Of a stretch of 64,000 bases of DNA, positions 8,142-16,833 are shown piece after piece. The translations under genes were made by a program, and so were the position numbers. The stretch comes from an uncultured Pelagibacteraceae bacterium (lineage in GTDB: Bacteria; Pseudomonadota; Alphaproteobacteria; Pelagibacterales; Pelagibacteraceae). Location: assembly GCA_902606115.1 (NCBI GenBank), contig CACLFM010000003.1, forward strand, positions 1-64,000. The letters are read 5' to 3'. The notes under the pieces were generated by a model. The model had not been told where the DNA came from and did not search any database. It worked only from the letters and a program-made list of their open reading frames with translations. Numbering within the stretch: position 1 is the first letter of the stretch; each line of letters begins with the position of its first letter.

Positions 8142-9254
8142 ATGACTAAAGGAACCATCGTTAACAGCTGGAATGAATGGGACCCACTTAAACATGTTAT
8201 TGTTGGTAAAGCAGATGGTTGTTGTATTCCAGCGCCTGAGCCAGCATTAGATGCAAAAGTTCCAGAGGACTCTGATATGAAAGGCACATACGGCCCTAGA
8301 TTAAAAGATGCAGTAGATAAAGCAAATCAGTTATTAGATAACTTTTCAGAGATGTTAAAAAAAAAAGACATTAAAGTTGATAGACCAATACCAATTAATC
8401 ATAATCAAAAAATTGCAACACCTGATTGGAAAACTGAGAGTATGTTTGGCTGTATGCCTGCAAGAGATATCCTATTGACAGTTGGAAATGAAATCCTTGA
8501 AGCTACCATGAGTTATAGATGTAGATGGTTTGAATATTTAAATTATAGACCACTTTTACAAAGATATTTTAACGAAGATTATAATATGAAACATGAAAGC
8601 GCGCCAAAACCGAGACTTACGGATCTTGATTATAGGAAAGACTATTTGTCAGATAAGATAGGAAATAAAAAAAGATTGGAATGGACTGAAAAAAAATTTT
8701 TTGTAACAACCGAGGAAGAACCTTTATTTGATGCAGCCGATATATTAAGATTTGGAAAAGACTTAATAGTTCAGCACGGTTTTACTACAAATTTGAAGGG
8801 TATCGATTGGTTGAGAAGACATTTTAAAAATCACAGAGTTCATACAGTAAATTTTCCCGGTGATCCATACCCAATTCACATTGATGCAACATTCACTCCT
8901 ATCAGAGAAGGTTTGATTATTAATAATCCTCAGAGAAAACTTCCTAAAAATCAAAGAAAGTTATTTGAAAACAATGGCTGGGAGATCCTAGACTCTGCCC
9001 AACCAGCGCATAACACTCCGCCACCATTATGTTATTCATCTGTTTGGTTATCAATGAATGTACTTGTGCTAGATCCTAAAACTGTTTGTGTGGAGAAAAG
9101 TGAAATTTATCAAGCAGATCAATTAGACAAATTAGGAATGGAAGTAATACCTGTTGAATTAAGAGATGCATATGCCTTTGGTGGGGGTTTGCATTGTTGC
9201 ACTGCGGATGTTTATAGAGAAGGTGTGTTAAAAGATTATTTTCCTAATCAGTGA
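8142..9254 (+). CDS. Glycine amidinotransferase-like enzyme
   Basis: 370-residue amidinotransferase-superfamily enzyme. The catalytic residues of L-arginine:glycine amidinotransferase are all visible: Asp residues in FDAADILRFGKD (197, 200), His246 in PIHIDATF, and the nucleophile Cys352 in GGGLHCCTADVYREG. These proteins move the amidino group of arginine to an amine acceptor through a Cys-linked intermediate; with glycine the product is guanidinoacetate plus ornithine. The acceptor here is not certain, since other branches use lysine or inosamines. It is probably in an operon with the upstream DMT exporter. Confidence 0.88.
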   Translation: MTKGTIVNSWNEWDPLKHVIVGKADGCCIPAPEPALDAKVPEDSDMKGTYGPRLKDAVDKANQLLDNFSEMLKKKDIKVDRPIPINHNQKIATPDWKTESMFGCMPARDILLTVGNEILEATMSYRCRWFEYLNYRPLLQRYFNEDYNMKHESAPKPRLTDLDYRKDYLSDKIGNKKRLEWTEKKFFVTTEEEPLFDAADILRFGKDLIVQHGFTTNLKGIDWLRRHFKNHRVHTVNFPGDPYPIHIDATFTPIREGLIINNPQRKLPKNQRKLFENNGWEILDSAQPAHNTPPPLCYSSVWLSMNVLVLDPKTVCVEKSEIYQADQLDKLGMEVIPVELRDAYAFGGGLHCCTADVYREGVLKDYFPNQ

Positions 9255-9256
9255 TT

Positions 9257-9991
9257 TTAATTTTTAGTGGTACTTTTTATATCTAAGTCTTTTAGCTTAT
9301 TTGAAATTTCATCACTTAAATTTTGATAATCCTCTTCCTTTGCTTTTCTTTGTTGTAATTCTAGGTGTTTTAGCTTTTCTTCCTTTATTTTTTCTAAATT
9401 TTCTTTAATTTTTTGTTCTTTATCAAAATTTGCTTCCCACTCTCTTAATCTCTGTTCTTCAACCATTTTTTGATTATTTGTTTTTTCTTGTAATTGCTTT
9501 TGTTCTCTTCTTTTTCGTCTAGAATCTCTCAATTCCTTCTGTTTTTGCTCTTCTTCTCTCACTTGAAGATCGACATCTTTTCTTTTCTGCTCTTGCTCTT
9601 TTAACTGTATATTTTTTTCAAATTTTCTATGTTCAATTCGTTTTAGCTCAAGGCTGTTTTCTTTTTCAACTATACCTACTTCTCTATTTTTTAATTGATC
9701 TTTTTTGGATGTTAAATCAATTTCTTTTAGATCTAATTCTTTCTCTTTTAGTCTTAATTCTTCAAATTTAATTGAAATTTTTTCTTCTTGTTTTTTTAAT
9801 TGTTCAATTTTTTTATTAACTTCTTTTTTTTCAAGGCTTAACCTACTTAGCTCTTCCTTTTTACGCTTCTGTGCTAATTCTTTTTTCTTTTGTTTCTGTT
9901 TTTCTTTAAATGTTGTAATAGCGCTTGATGTAATAGAAGCGATTTTAGCTATAGCACCATTATCTAAATTATTACGTGATTTTTTTTTCAT
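9257..9991 (-). CDS. Long coiled-coil protein, hypothetical
   Basis: 244-residue protein that is almost entirely a charged coiled coil. After a short N-terminus (about 1-30) residues 30-230 are dominated by Lys, Glu, Gln and Arg, with heptad-like runs such as KKELAQKRKKEELSRLSLEK and repeated KEQEQKRK/REEEQKQKEL blocks. No enzymatic motif, signal peptide or membrane segment is seen. It is convergent with the amidinotransferase, with two bases between stops. Low complexity makes database matches to other coiled coils uninformative. The long uninterrupted frame and position support a real gene; function unknown. Confidence 0.7.
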   Translation of the reverse strand: MKKKSRNNLDNGAIAKIASITSSAITTFKEKQKQKKKELAQKRKKEELSRLSLEKKEVNKKIEQLKKQEEKISIKFEELRLKEKELDLKEIDLTSKKDQLKNREVGIVEKENSLELKRIEHRKFEKNIQLKEQEQKRKDVDLQVREEEQKQKELRDSRRKRREQKQLQEKTNNQKMVEEQRLREWEANFDKEQKIKENLEKIKEEKLKHLELQQRKAKEEDYQNLSDEISNKLKDLDIKSTTKN

Positions 9992-10091
9992 AAAGAACTT
10001 ATTAAACCAAAATAAGTGTTTTTTAACAAGATTTTTTTATATGATTCTTCAAAATGAGTTACAACTTTAAATAGAAATATTATTTATTCAT

Positions 10092-11438
10092 TTAATTTGT
10101 TTTATCATCTTGATCACTTTTTTTTTTAATTACTACACCTTTTCTTTTCAACATTTTTTCAACTTTTTCTGGGTAGGGTTCATCAATATGTTCAGTTGAT
10201 GGATTTAGTTCCATTCCCACAGGAGTAATTGTTTGAGGCATTGGAACAAACTGTGAGTCTGGGTTTTCTAGTGTTGGTCTAACTTTCATTCTGTGTATTC
10301 CAAAAATTCCAATCAGTAAGTGAAAAAAAATGATGAATATAAAAAAACCGTTGTTACCAATCAAGTTCATAAAAACTGAACACAAGAAAGGGCCACTCAT
10401 AGCACCTAAGCCAAAAGCAAATTGCAAACCAGCCCCTGCTGCCACAAATTTATCTTTTGTAATGTAATCATTTGTATGAGCCAAAATAAGTGAAAATAAA
10501 GGTAAACTACAAAACGAAAATAGAACTACAAAAAAATAAAACCAATTTTTTGATGAACCTAGTCCCTGAGGTAAATACATTGTACCACTAGAAAAAATAA
10601 GCATTAAAGCAAAAAAAGCTGCACCAAAAGTAGTAAAAATAATTACTCTCCTTCTATCGAATTTATCCGAAATGAAACCAATTGGATATTGTGCAACCGC
10701 TCCTGAAATTGTTAAAAGAAAAGTAACAATTGAAATTTCAAGTATTGAAAAATTCATTTCAGCTGCATAAACCGCAAAAAATAAAAAAACTGCAGAGTGG
10801 ACAGTACCTAACAATAACGATCCTATTGTTCCAAGCGGTGACGAATTGTATAAATCTTTAATAGACATTGACAAAATTTTCTTAAAAGTCGGTGCTTTCC
10901 TCTTAGTTAATAAAATTGGTATCAATGCTAAAGACATAATTGCAGATATCAAAATAAATGGTTCAAAATTTTCTGGCTTACTAAAATTAAGTAAAAACAT
11001 ACCCAAGCCCATGCTTCCATATAATATGATCATGTATATGGATAAAACTTTACCTCTATTTTTATTACTTGCTCTATCGTTTAACCAACTTTCTGCGATA
11101 GTATAAATCAGAACCATTGAATATCCTGTTATGACTCTTAATAAAAACCATGAAAAAGGATTTACAAAAATAGAGTGAAATAAAACAGATAATGATGCAA
11201 TCGACGCAAAAGCTGCAAAAACTCTGATATGCCCAACACTTGAAATTACGGGAGTAGCGGTTCTAGCACCAACAAAGTACCCAACAAAGTATCCAGACAT
11301 CATAAAACCGGTGGACTCAAGACTAAAATTTTCAGTAACCGCTCTAACTCCAAGAAGCGAATTTTGGTATCCGTATGATAACATGATCATACTCATACCT
11401 AAAAATAAAGCCCAGGAATTTTTAACTATCTTATTCAT
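10092..11438 (-). CDS. MFS transporter (YcaD-like)
   Basis: 448-residue major facilitator with twelve predicted helices. The first half has WALFLGMSMIMLSYG, GYFVGYFVGARTATPVIS and ESWLNDRASNKNRGKVLS; the central loop is short, and the second half contains the MFS motif GFISDKFDRRRVI. The pattern resembles the YcaD group of uncharacterised drug or metabolite exporters. The C-terminal 50 residues are hydrophilic and lysine-rich, which is an extension beyond the last helix. The substrate is unknown. It has its own 58-base upstream gap, so transcription may begin there. Confidence 0.85.
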   Translation of the reverse strand: MNKIVKNSWALFLGMSMIMLSYGYQNSLLGVRAVTENFSLESTGFMMSGYFVGYFVGARTATPVISSVGHIRVFAAFASIASLSVLFHSIFVNPFSWFLLRVITGYSMVLIYTIAESWLNDRASNKNRGKVLSIYMIILYGSMGLGMFLLNFSKPENFEPFILISAIMSLALIPILLTKRKAPTFKKILSMSIKDLYNSSPLGTIGSLLLGTVHSAVFLFFAVYAAEMNFSILEISIVTFLLTISGAVAQYPIGFISDKFDRRRVIIFTTFGAAFFALMLIFSSGTMYLPQGLGSSKNWFYFFVVLFSFCSLPLFSLILAHTNDYITKDKFVAAGAGLQFAFGLGAMSGPFLCSVFMNLIGNNGFFIFIIFFHLLIGIFGIHRMKVRPTLENPDSQFVPMPQTITPVGMELNPSTEHIDEPYPEKVEKMLKRKGVVIKKKSDQDDKTN

Positions 11439-11496
11439 AAACCGTCTGCTTATTATTTGTGATTTATGATTAAATCAAGAAATTATTATGTTTAAC

Positions 11497-12357
11497 TTAT
11501 GATTTTGTTAACTTTAAAAAAGAATGAGCAGCAATTGTAATAATTATAACCATACCACCAAAAATTGTTTCAATTGTTGGCTGTTCTTTAATTATTAACC
11601 AAACCCAAATTGGACCTATGATAGTTTCTAATAAAAAGAAAAGATTTACTTCAGCAGCTGTAATAAATCTTGGAGCAATAGTAACTAAAACAAATGGTAT
11701 TGCTACACACATTATACACATTAATGGAACGATTATTAAATCATTATCATTGAGAGAATAATCATTAACAAAAAAAATTGCAAAAGATGCAACAAATAAT
11801 TTTCCTATAACTGCAGAAGGGACTAGGTTTAATTTTTTTGCAGATCTTATAATTACTGCACCGATAGCAAGACCAAGAGCTGCGACAAATCCCAATATAT
11901 CTCCATAAAGATTTCCAATCTTTATCGAGTCATAAAAAATATATACTACAGAAATAAATGTAATAAAAATAGCTATCCAAGTTTTTTTGTCAGGATTTTC
12001 ATTTAAAAAAATATTACTTAAAATCGCCGATAACATCGGAGCTGTTGCAATCATAACTAAAGTATTTGCAACATTAGTATTCTGAATTGAAATAACAAAT
12101 GCAATATTTGTTATTGAAAAAGTTAATATATAAGCAATTCCTTTATATCCATTCGAAAATAATATTTTAAAAAAATTACTTTGATAAATTATTACCATAC
12201 CTATAAAAACAACAGTAAAAGGTATAATTCCCCTATAAAAAACTAAAGACCATGTATCAATCGAAGATAGTCTTATAAATAAAGCATCTGGTGTTATAAA
12301 CAACACCGCAACTAAAGCCATTAACGACCCTTTTTTTTGGCTAGATAGTTTTCTCAT
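11497..12357 (-). CDS. DMT superfamily (EamA) transporter
   Basis: 286-residue, ten-helix protein with two EamA repeats. Visible segments are LMALVAVLFITPDALFIRLSS in helix 1, NVANTLVMIATAPMLSAILSNIFLNE closing repeat 1 and ITAAEVNLFFLLETIIGPIWVWL in repeat 2. It most likely exports an amino acid or similar metabolite; the substrate is not readable. The start lies 17 bases inside the end of the YyaL-like gene, so it is the distal member of the purF-HD-YyaL transcription unit. Confidence 0.87.
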   Translation of the reverse strand: MRKLSSQKKGSLMALVAVLFITPDALFIRLSSIDTWSLVFYRGIIPFTVVFIGMVIIYQSNFFKILFSNGYKGIAYILTFSITNIAFVISIQNTNVANTLVMIATAPMLSAILSNIFLNENPDKKTWIAIFITFISVVYIFYDSIKIGNLYGDILGFVAALGLAIGAVIIRSAKKLNLVPSAVIGKLFVASFAIFFVNDYSLNDNDLIIVPLMCIMCVAIPFVLVTIAPRFITAAEVNLFFLLETIIGPIWVWLIIKEQPTIETIFGGMVIIITIAAHSFLKLTKS

Positions 12358-14290
12358 TTAAATAATTATTAATTTCAGAAATGTTTCTTAATTTTTGCGA
12401 GCAGGTTTGATTTTTGCAAATTAAAATATAATGGTCGTCCTCAGACTTTTTGTAAATAAAAGTAGATTTTTCAAAATAATTTAACAATAAATAATCTCTA
12501 ATTTTTTCAAATTCTTCATTAAAACCACAGAATGTAAAAGTGACATTGTTTTCACAAATATCTATAGTTTTAAAATAACTAAACATTTGTGAGTAGTTCT
12601 TATCTATCAATGAATAAAAAGATTTCATTAGAGTATGAATTTTGTTTTTAAAAATAATTTTTTCAGTAATGTTATAAATTTTATTTAGTGCAAGTAAGAA
12701 AACACTATTACCGTTAGGAATATTATTATCAATTAGATCTATAGGTTTTACAAAGAGATCATTAGTTTTTTGTGGATTTTTTTGTAATGTTTTTGTTTCT
12801 TCATCGAAAAAAATATCCCATGTTTCCATTAAAATTTTCTCACTTTTATGAAGATATTTGTCATCTCCGGTGACCTCATAAAAACTTATTAAAGCTAAGG
12901 CAAAATAACTATAATCCTCTAAAAATACATCTATCTCATCGTTCTTGCTATAACAATGATAAATTTTGTTTTCTAAAGCTTGTTGTAAATTTTCAAAAAG
13001 TTTGAAAACTTCATCTTTAAGAGTTTTGTTATTAAGCACGAAAGATGAATGCAATAAAGTATATATCCAAAAACTATTTAAATCAGTTTGACTTTTGTCA
13101 TCAAAAAAAGGTTTTACCCTTTTTTTTCTTTCATCGAAAAGTATTTTTTCACTTTCTTTTATGACTCTTAACTCATCATTATTTAATTTTAAGTTATTGT
13201 TTTCAGTCAATATATTTAAACCTTCAAAATTCCCCTCTTTTGTAATTGAATATTTTTTTTTAAAAATATTAATATTACCACCTAGAAGATTTTCGATTTC
13301 CAAATAACTCCAAACATAGTATTTGCCCTCTACACCCTCACTATCTGCGTCGTAAGCAGAACCTATTAAATTTTTATTATTCATGAATTCATAATTTATA
13401 AAATTAATTGTTTGAACAAGTTTATCTTTCAATTTCTCGTCTTTTTTATTAATCAAATAATTATTTATAGTTCTTACAAAAAGAATATTATCGTAGAGCA
13501 TTTTCTCAAAGTGTGGAACTATCCATTTTTCATCAATAGTATATCTAGAAATACCACCCCCAAGATGATCATAAATACCTTTTGATGAAATATTATTTAG
13601 TAATTTTTCAACCACATTTAAAAAGGTTTTTTTTTTATTTTTATTATAAAAATATAAAATTGTATCAAATATGTATAATTGTGGAAATTTTGGTGCACCC
13701 TTAAATCCTCCATTTTCGTTGTCCATGTATTCCAAAATTTTTTCAACTAACGGTTCAATGTCTTGTTTAATAACTGCAGTTTTTAAATTAAACTCTTTAA
13801 AAACTAATTTCATTTGCTCTACCTGGTTAATTATTTTTTCCCTATTTCCTTTATAAACTTTTGAAACATTATTCAGAACTTGAGTAAAACTTAGCCTTCC
13901 TTGCATTTCTTTAGGTGGAAAATATGTTCCCCCTGTAAATGGTACACCATTTTCATCTAAAAACATTGATAACGGCCAACCACCTTGAGCACCAGTTAGC
14001 ACACCTAGACTTCTTTGAAATATGAAATCCAAATCGGGTCTCTCCTCTCTATCAACTTTTATATTAACAAAATCATCATTCATTATTTTAGCTGTTTCTA
14101 TATTTTCAAAACTTTCATGGGCCATTACATGACACCAGTGGCAACTTGCGTAACCAATACTTAAAAAAATTGGTTTTTTTTCAACTTGAGCTTTTTTTAA
14201 ACTGTCTTTATTCCATGCCAACCAATTAACAGGATTATTTTCGTGTTGTCTAAGATAAGGACTACTTTCAGATTTTAATTTGTTAGACAA
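12341..14290 (-). CDS. YyaL/spermatogenesis-associated 20-like thioredoxin-domain protein (DUF255)
   Basis: 649-residue protein. The N-terminal 170 residues are a thioredoxin-like domain with the DUF255 signature YASCHWCHVMAHESF (C50-x-x-C53), followed by KVDREERPDLDF and GGWPLSMFLDENGVPFTGGTYFP. The rest is an (alpha/alpha)6 glycosidase-like barrel with GGFKGAPKFPQ and HFEKMLYDN. The family is widespread from bacteria to animals with no agreed function; redox or N-acyl-sugar epimerase-like roles have been suggested. It begins one base after the HD gene stop and overlaps the next DMT gene. Confidence 0.88.
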   Translation of the reverse strand: MSNKLKSESSPYLRQHENNPVNWLAWNKDSLKKAQVEKKPIFLSIGYASCHWCHVMAHESFENIETAKIMNDDFVNIKVDREERPDLDFIFQRSLGVLTGAQGGWPLSMFLDENGVPFTGGTYFPPKEMQGRLSFTQVLNNVSKVYKGNREKIINQVEQMKLVFKEFNLKTAVIKQDIEPLVEKILEYMDNENGGFKGAPKFPQLYIFDTILYFYNKNKKKTFLNVVEKLLNNISSKGIYDHLGGGISRYTIDEKWIVPHFEKMLYDNILFVRTINNYLINKKDEKLKDKLVQTINFINYEFMNNKNLIGSAYDADSEGVEGKYYVWSYLEIENLLGGNINIFKKKYSITKEGNFEGLNILTENNNLKLNNDELRVIKESEKILFDERKKRVKPFFDDKSQTDLNSFWIYTLLHSSFVLNNKTLKDEVFKLFENLQQALENKIYHCYSKNDEIDVFLEDYSYFALALISFYEVTGDDKYLHKSEKILMETWDIFFDEETKTLQKNPQKTNDLFVKPIDLIDNNIPNGNSVFLLALNKIYNITEKIIFKNKIHTLMKSFYSLIDKNYSQMFSYFKTIDICENNVTFTFCGFNEEFEKIRDYLLLNYFEKSTFIYKKSEDDHYILICKNQTCSQKLRNISEINNYLNEKTI

Positions 14291-14291
14291 T

Positions 14292-14849
14292 TTAAGCGTT
14301 AGAGTATGGTTTTCTTGAAAATACTTTTCTGATCATAGGTTCAAAGTCTTTAAGACTCATAGATTTATAATTTGGATCAAAAGAACATTGATCATATTTT
14401 TCGCAAAAATCTACTGTTGCTTGGTAATATTTGTGATATTTATATTTCTCTCTTTTAAATCGATTTGCTCCTAGATGGTGAGCATAATAATACATTTGAA
14501 ATTCCCCATGTTTTTCTATTATCCAATGAGTTTTTTCAGAAACATATGGTTTCAATACAGATGCTGCATACTCCGAATGATTAAGCGGAGCTAGCTCATC
14601 ACCTATATCATGCAATAAACAAGCAACGATCATTTCCTCACTCTCTTTATTTTTAAAAGCTCTAGTTGCACTCTGTAAAGAGTGCTCTAATCTTGAAATT
14701 TTGTAACCTTCTAAAGTTGAGGTCATCCTAGATAAAAAACTTAATATTCTATCTGCTGTTTCGCCTACATATTCTTTTTCAAGTTTTTCTAAGAAAACGT
14801 AGTCTTCTTTTGTACCTTTTTTCATTTCAGTAAAATTTACTTTTTTCAT
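14292..14849 (-). CDS. HD-domain protein, candidate mixed-valence di-iron oxygenase
   Basis: 185-residue HD-superfamily protein. The metal-ligand pattern is His56 (RLEHSLQ), His80-Asp81 (LLHDIGD), His91 (LNHSEYA), His114 (IIEKHGEF) and Asp153 (YDQCSFDP). The LEHxLQxA element, 24 residues before the HD pair, is typical of the PhnZ/TmpB-type di-iron oxygenases and of the phosphonate-operon HD family, not of ordinary phosphohydrolases. The Tyr and Glu that in PhnZ stand 10 and 7 residues before the first ligand are Leu46 and Tyr49 here, so the substrate probably differs. It lies between purF and a YyaL-like gene, 3 and 1 bases away. An ordinary phosphohydrolase remains possible. Confidence 0.75.
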   Translation of the reverse strand: MKKVNFTEMKKGTKEDYVFLEKLEKEYVGETADRILSFLSRMTSTLEGYKISRLEHSLQSATRAFKNKESEEMIVACLLHDIGDELAPLNHSEYAASVLKPYVSEKTHWIIEKHGEFQMYYYAHHLGANRFKREKYKYHKYYQATVDFCEKYDQCSFDPNYKSMSLKDFEPMIRKVFSRKPYSNA

Positions 14850-14852
14850 AAT

Positions 14853-16334
14853 TTAATTGTTAGATGCTGTGCTTAACAAAGACAACTGCGTCACTTTACT
14901 GTCTCCGAGATCATCTATTAATTTAACTGGATAGTCTCCAGTGAAATAATGATCTGTCAATTGGGGATATGTTTTGTTTCTATTTTCAAAACCCATAGCT
15001 TTATATAATCCTTCTATACTTAAAAATTTTAAAGATTTAGCGTTGATATATTCGCATATTTCTTTATTGCTCATGTTCGCTGCAAGCAGTTCTTTTTTGG
15101 TAGGGGTATCCACTCCGTAAAAATCTGGATATCTAATTTCAGGACAAGCTATTTTAACATGAACCTCTTTTGCACCTGCGTCATATAACATTTTTACTAT
15201 TTTGTGTGACGTTGTTCCTCGTACTAGAGAATCATCAATCAATATAATTATTTTATTTTTTACAGTTGTTTTATTTGCGTTAAGTTTTAACTTAACTCCT
15301 AAACTTCTAATTTTTTGAGCAGGTTCTATAAAAGTTCTTCCAACATAATGGTTTCTTATTAGCCCAAGATCAAAAGGTATATTAGTTAATTGACTATACC
15401 CTATTGCTGCAGCATTACCAGAGTCGGGCACCGGCACGACTAAATCTGCTTTTAATGAATTTTCTTTAGCAAGTTCTGCACCAAAACATTTTCTATATTC
15501 ATATGCACATTTACCATTTAATAAACTATCTGGTCTTGAAAAATAAATATATTCGAAAACACATGGTCTAATTTTTTTCATGGGGAAAGGTTTAAGACTT
15601 ATTAACTTGTTATCTTGAATATATACGATCTCTCCATTTTCAACATCTCTAATATATTTAGCTCCGATTATATCTAAAGCACACGTTTCTGATGCTAATA
15701 CATATGAATTGTTTAATTTTCCAATAACTAAAGGTCTTATTCCAAAAGGATCCCTAACTCCTATTAGTATATTTTGCGTTAACATCACTAATGCATAACC
15801 ACCTTGAATTTGAAATAACGCATCTACGATTTTATCAATTGTTTTTATTCTTTTTGATTTTGCAATTAATTGTACAATTGTCTCGGTATCTGATGTGGTA
15901 TAAAAAATTGCACCCTCTTCAACTAATTTTTTTCTTAATGTAATCGCATTTGTTAAATTACCGTTATGAGAAACACCTATTCCTCCAGCATTAGTATCTG
16001 CAAAAAAGGGCTGTATATTCCTTAGCGTTGTACCACCGGTTGTGCTATATCTGTTATGCCCGATTGCATAATCTCCAGGTAATGAATTTAAAACTTTTTC
16101 TTTATTAAAATTATCTCCAACTAAACCAAATCTTTTTTCTGAGTGATATTTTTTTCCATCAAATGAGACTATTCCACATCCCTCTTGACCTCTATGTTGT
16201 AAAGCATGTAAACCAAGAGCTGTTAAAGTAGATGCATCGTCATTATTACTAATCCCAAATACGCCACACTCCTCTTTAACTTTTGGATTATAATTCTTGA
16301 ACCTTTTCTTTAGTATCTTGATAATCTTTTTCAT
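14853..16334 (-). CDS. purF: Amidophosphoribosyltransferase
   Basis: 493-residue first enzyme of purine synthesis, making 5-phosphoribosylamine from PRPP and glutamine. The N-terminal nucleophile is Cys23 in KEECGVFGIS, so a 22-residue leader must be removed. The glutaminase domain has RGQEGCG and GHNRYSTTG; the PRPP-binding loop is IILIDDSLVRGTTSHKIV. The C-terminal CxxC segment that binds an iron-sulfur cluster in Bacillus-type enzymes is not present. The start lies 47 bases inside the upstream cvpA gene, a long overlap for this region, but the leader keeps the frame open. Downstream are the HD and YyaL genes. Confidence 0.94.
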   Translation of the reverse strand: MKKIIKILKKRFKNYNPKVKEECGVFGISNNDDASTLTALGLHALQHRGQEGCGIVSFDGKKYHSEKRFGLVGDNFNKEKVLNSLPGDYAIGHNRYSTTGGTTLRNIQPFFADTNAGGIGVSHNGNLTNAITLRKKLVEEGAIFYTTSDTETIVQLIAKSKRIKTIDKIVDALFQIQGGYALVMLTQNILIGVRDPFGIRPLVIGKLNNSYVLASETCALDIIGAKYIRDVENGEIVYIQDNKLISLKPFPMKKIRPCVFEYIYFSRPDSLLNGKCAYEYRKCFGAELAKENSLKADLVVPVPDSGNAAAIGYSQLTNIPFDLGLIRNHYVGRTFIEPAQKIRSLGVKLKLNANKTTVKNKIIILIDDSLVRGTTSHKIVKMLYDAGAKEVHVKIACPEIRYPDFYGVDTPTKKELLAANMSNKEICEYINAKSLKFLSIEGLYKAMGFENRNKTYPQLTDHYFTGDYPVKLIDDLGDSKVTQLSLLSTASNN

Positions 16335-16833
16335 TTGGAAATTCTTTAATTAAATAATTACTACCTTTGAGAACATATGGAAAGCTATAAGAATGGTCAA
16401 GATTTATTGGCCATTTTTCGTGATTATAAATTATATCTATAGTAGCAAAAATACATATAGAAATTACATAGGCCCTTAAGAAGCCAAAGAAAAAACCAAA
16501 TATTTTGTCTAAAGTTCCTATTCCTGAGTAACTTACTGCTTTACTGATTCCTTTATTAATCATTAGAATTAAAAAGATAATTATTACAAAAATTGATAAA
16601 GCAAGTATGATATCTAAAACATATTCATTGTCTATTATATCACCCACATAAGGCTTAGTTTTAGGAAACAAGAATAGGGTTAAAACGTATGCGAGCAACC
16701 ATTTGCTAGCAGATAATAAACTTAAAACAAAACCTTTAGATGTACATTTAAATAATGACAAAATATTTAAAAAAATAAAAACCAAATCAAATATTAAAAT
16801 TTGATCAAGTATCTCAATAATTTCATCAGACAT
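16288..16833 (-). CDS. cvpA: CvpA family membrane protein
   Basis: About 181 residues with four predicted helices and a GTLDKIFGFFFGFLRAYVIS segment that is the signature of CvpA (colicin V production) proteins. The family is usually next to purF and has been implicated in envelope homeostasis; the molecular activity is unknown. I chose ATG 16833 (MSDEII) over ATG 16848 because it gives an 8-base overlap with the upstream exporter and matches family N-termini. Its end overlaps purF by 47 bases. Confidence 0.85.
   Translation of the reverse strand: MSDEIIEILDQILIFDLVFIFLNILSLFKCTSKGFVLSLLSASKWLLAYVLTLFLFPKTKPYVGDIIDNEYVLDIILALSIFVIIIFLILMINKGISKAVSYSGIGTLDKIFGFFFGFLRAYVISICIFATIDIIYNHEKWPINLDHSYSFPYVLKGSNYLIKEFPNEKDYQDTKEKVQEL

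Noticed and set aside
7230..12357. The DMT transporter genes at 7230 and 11497 as a recent duplication
   Set aside because: The proteins share only the family fold; residues in matching helices differ widely, so they are old paralogues.
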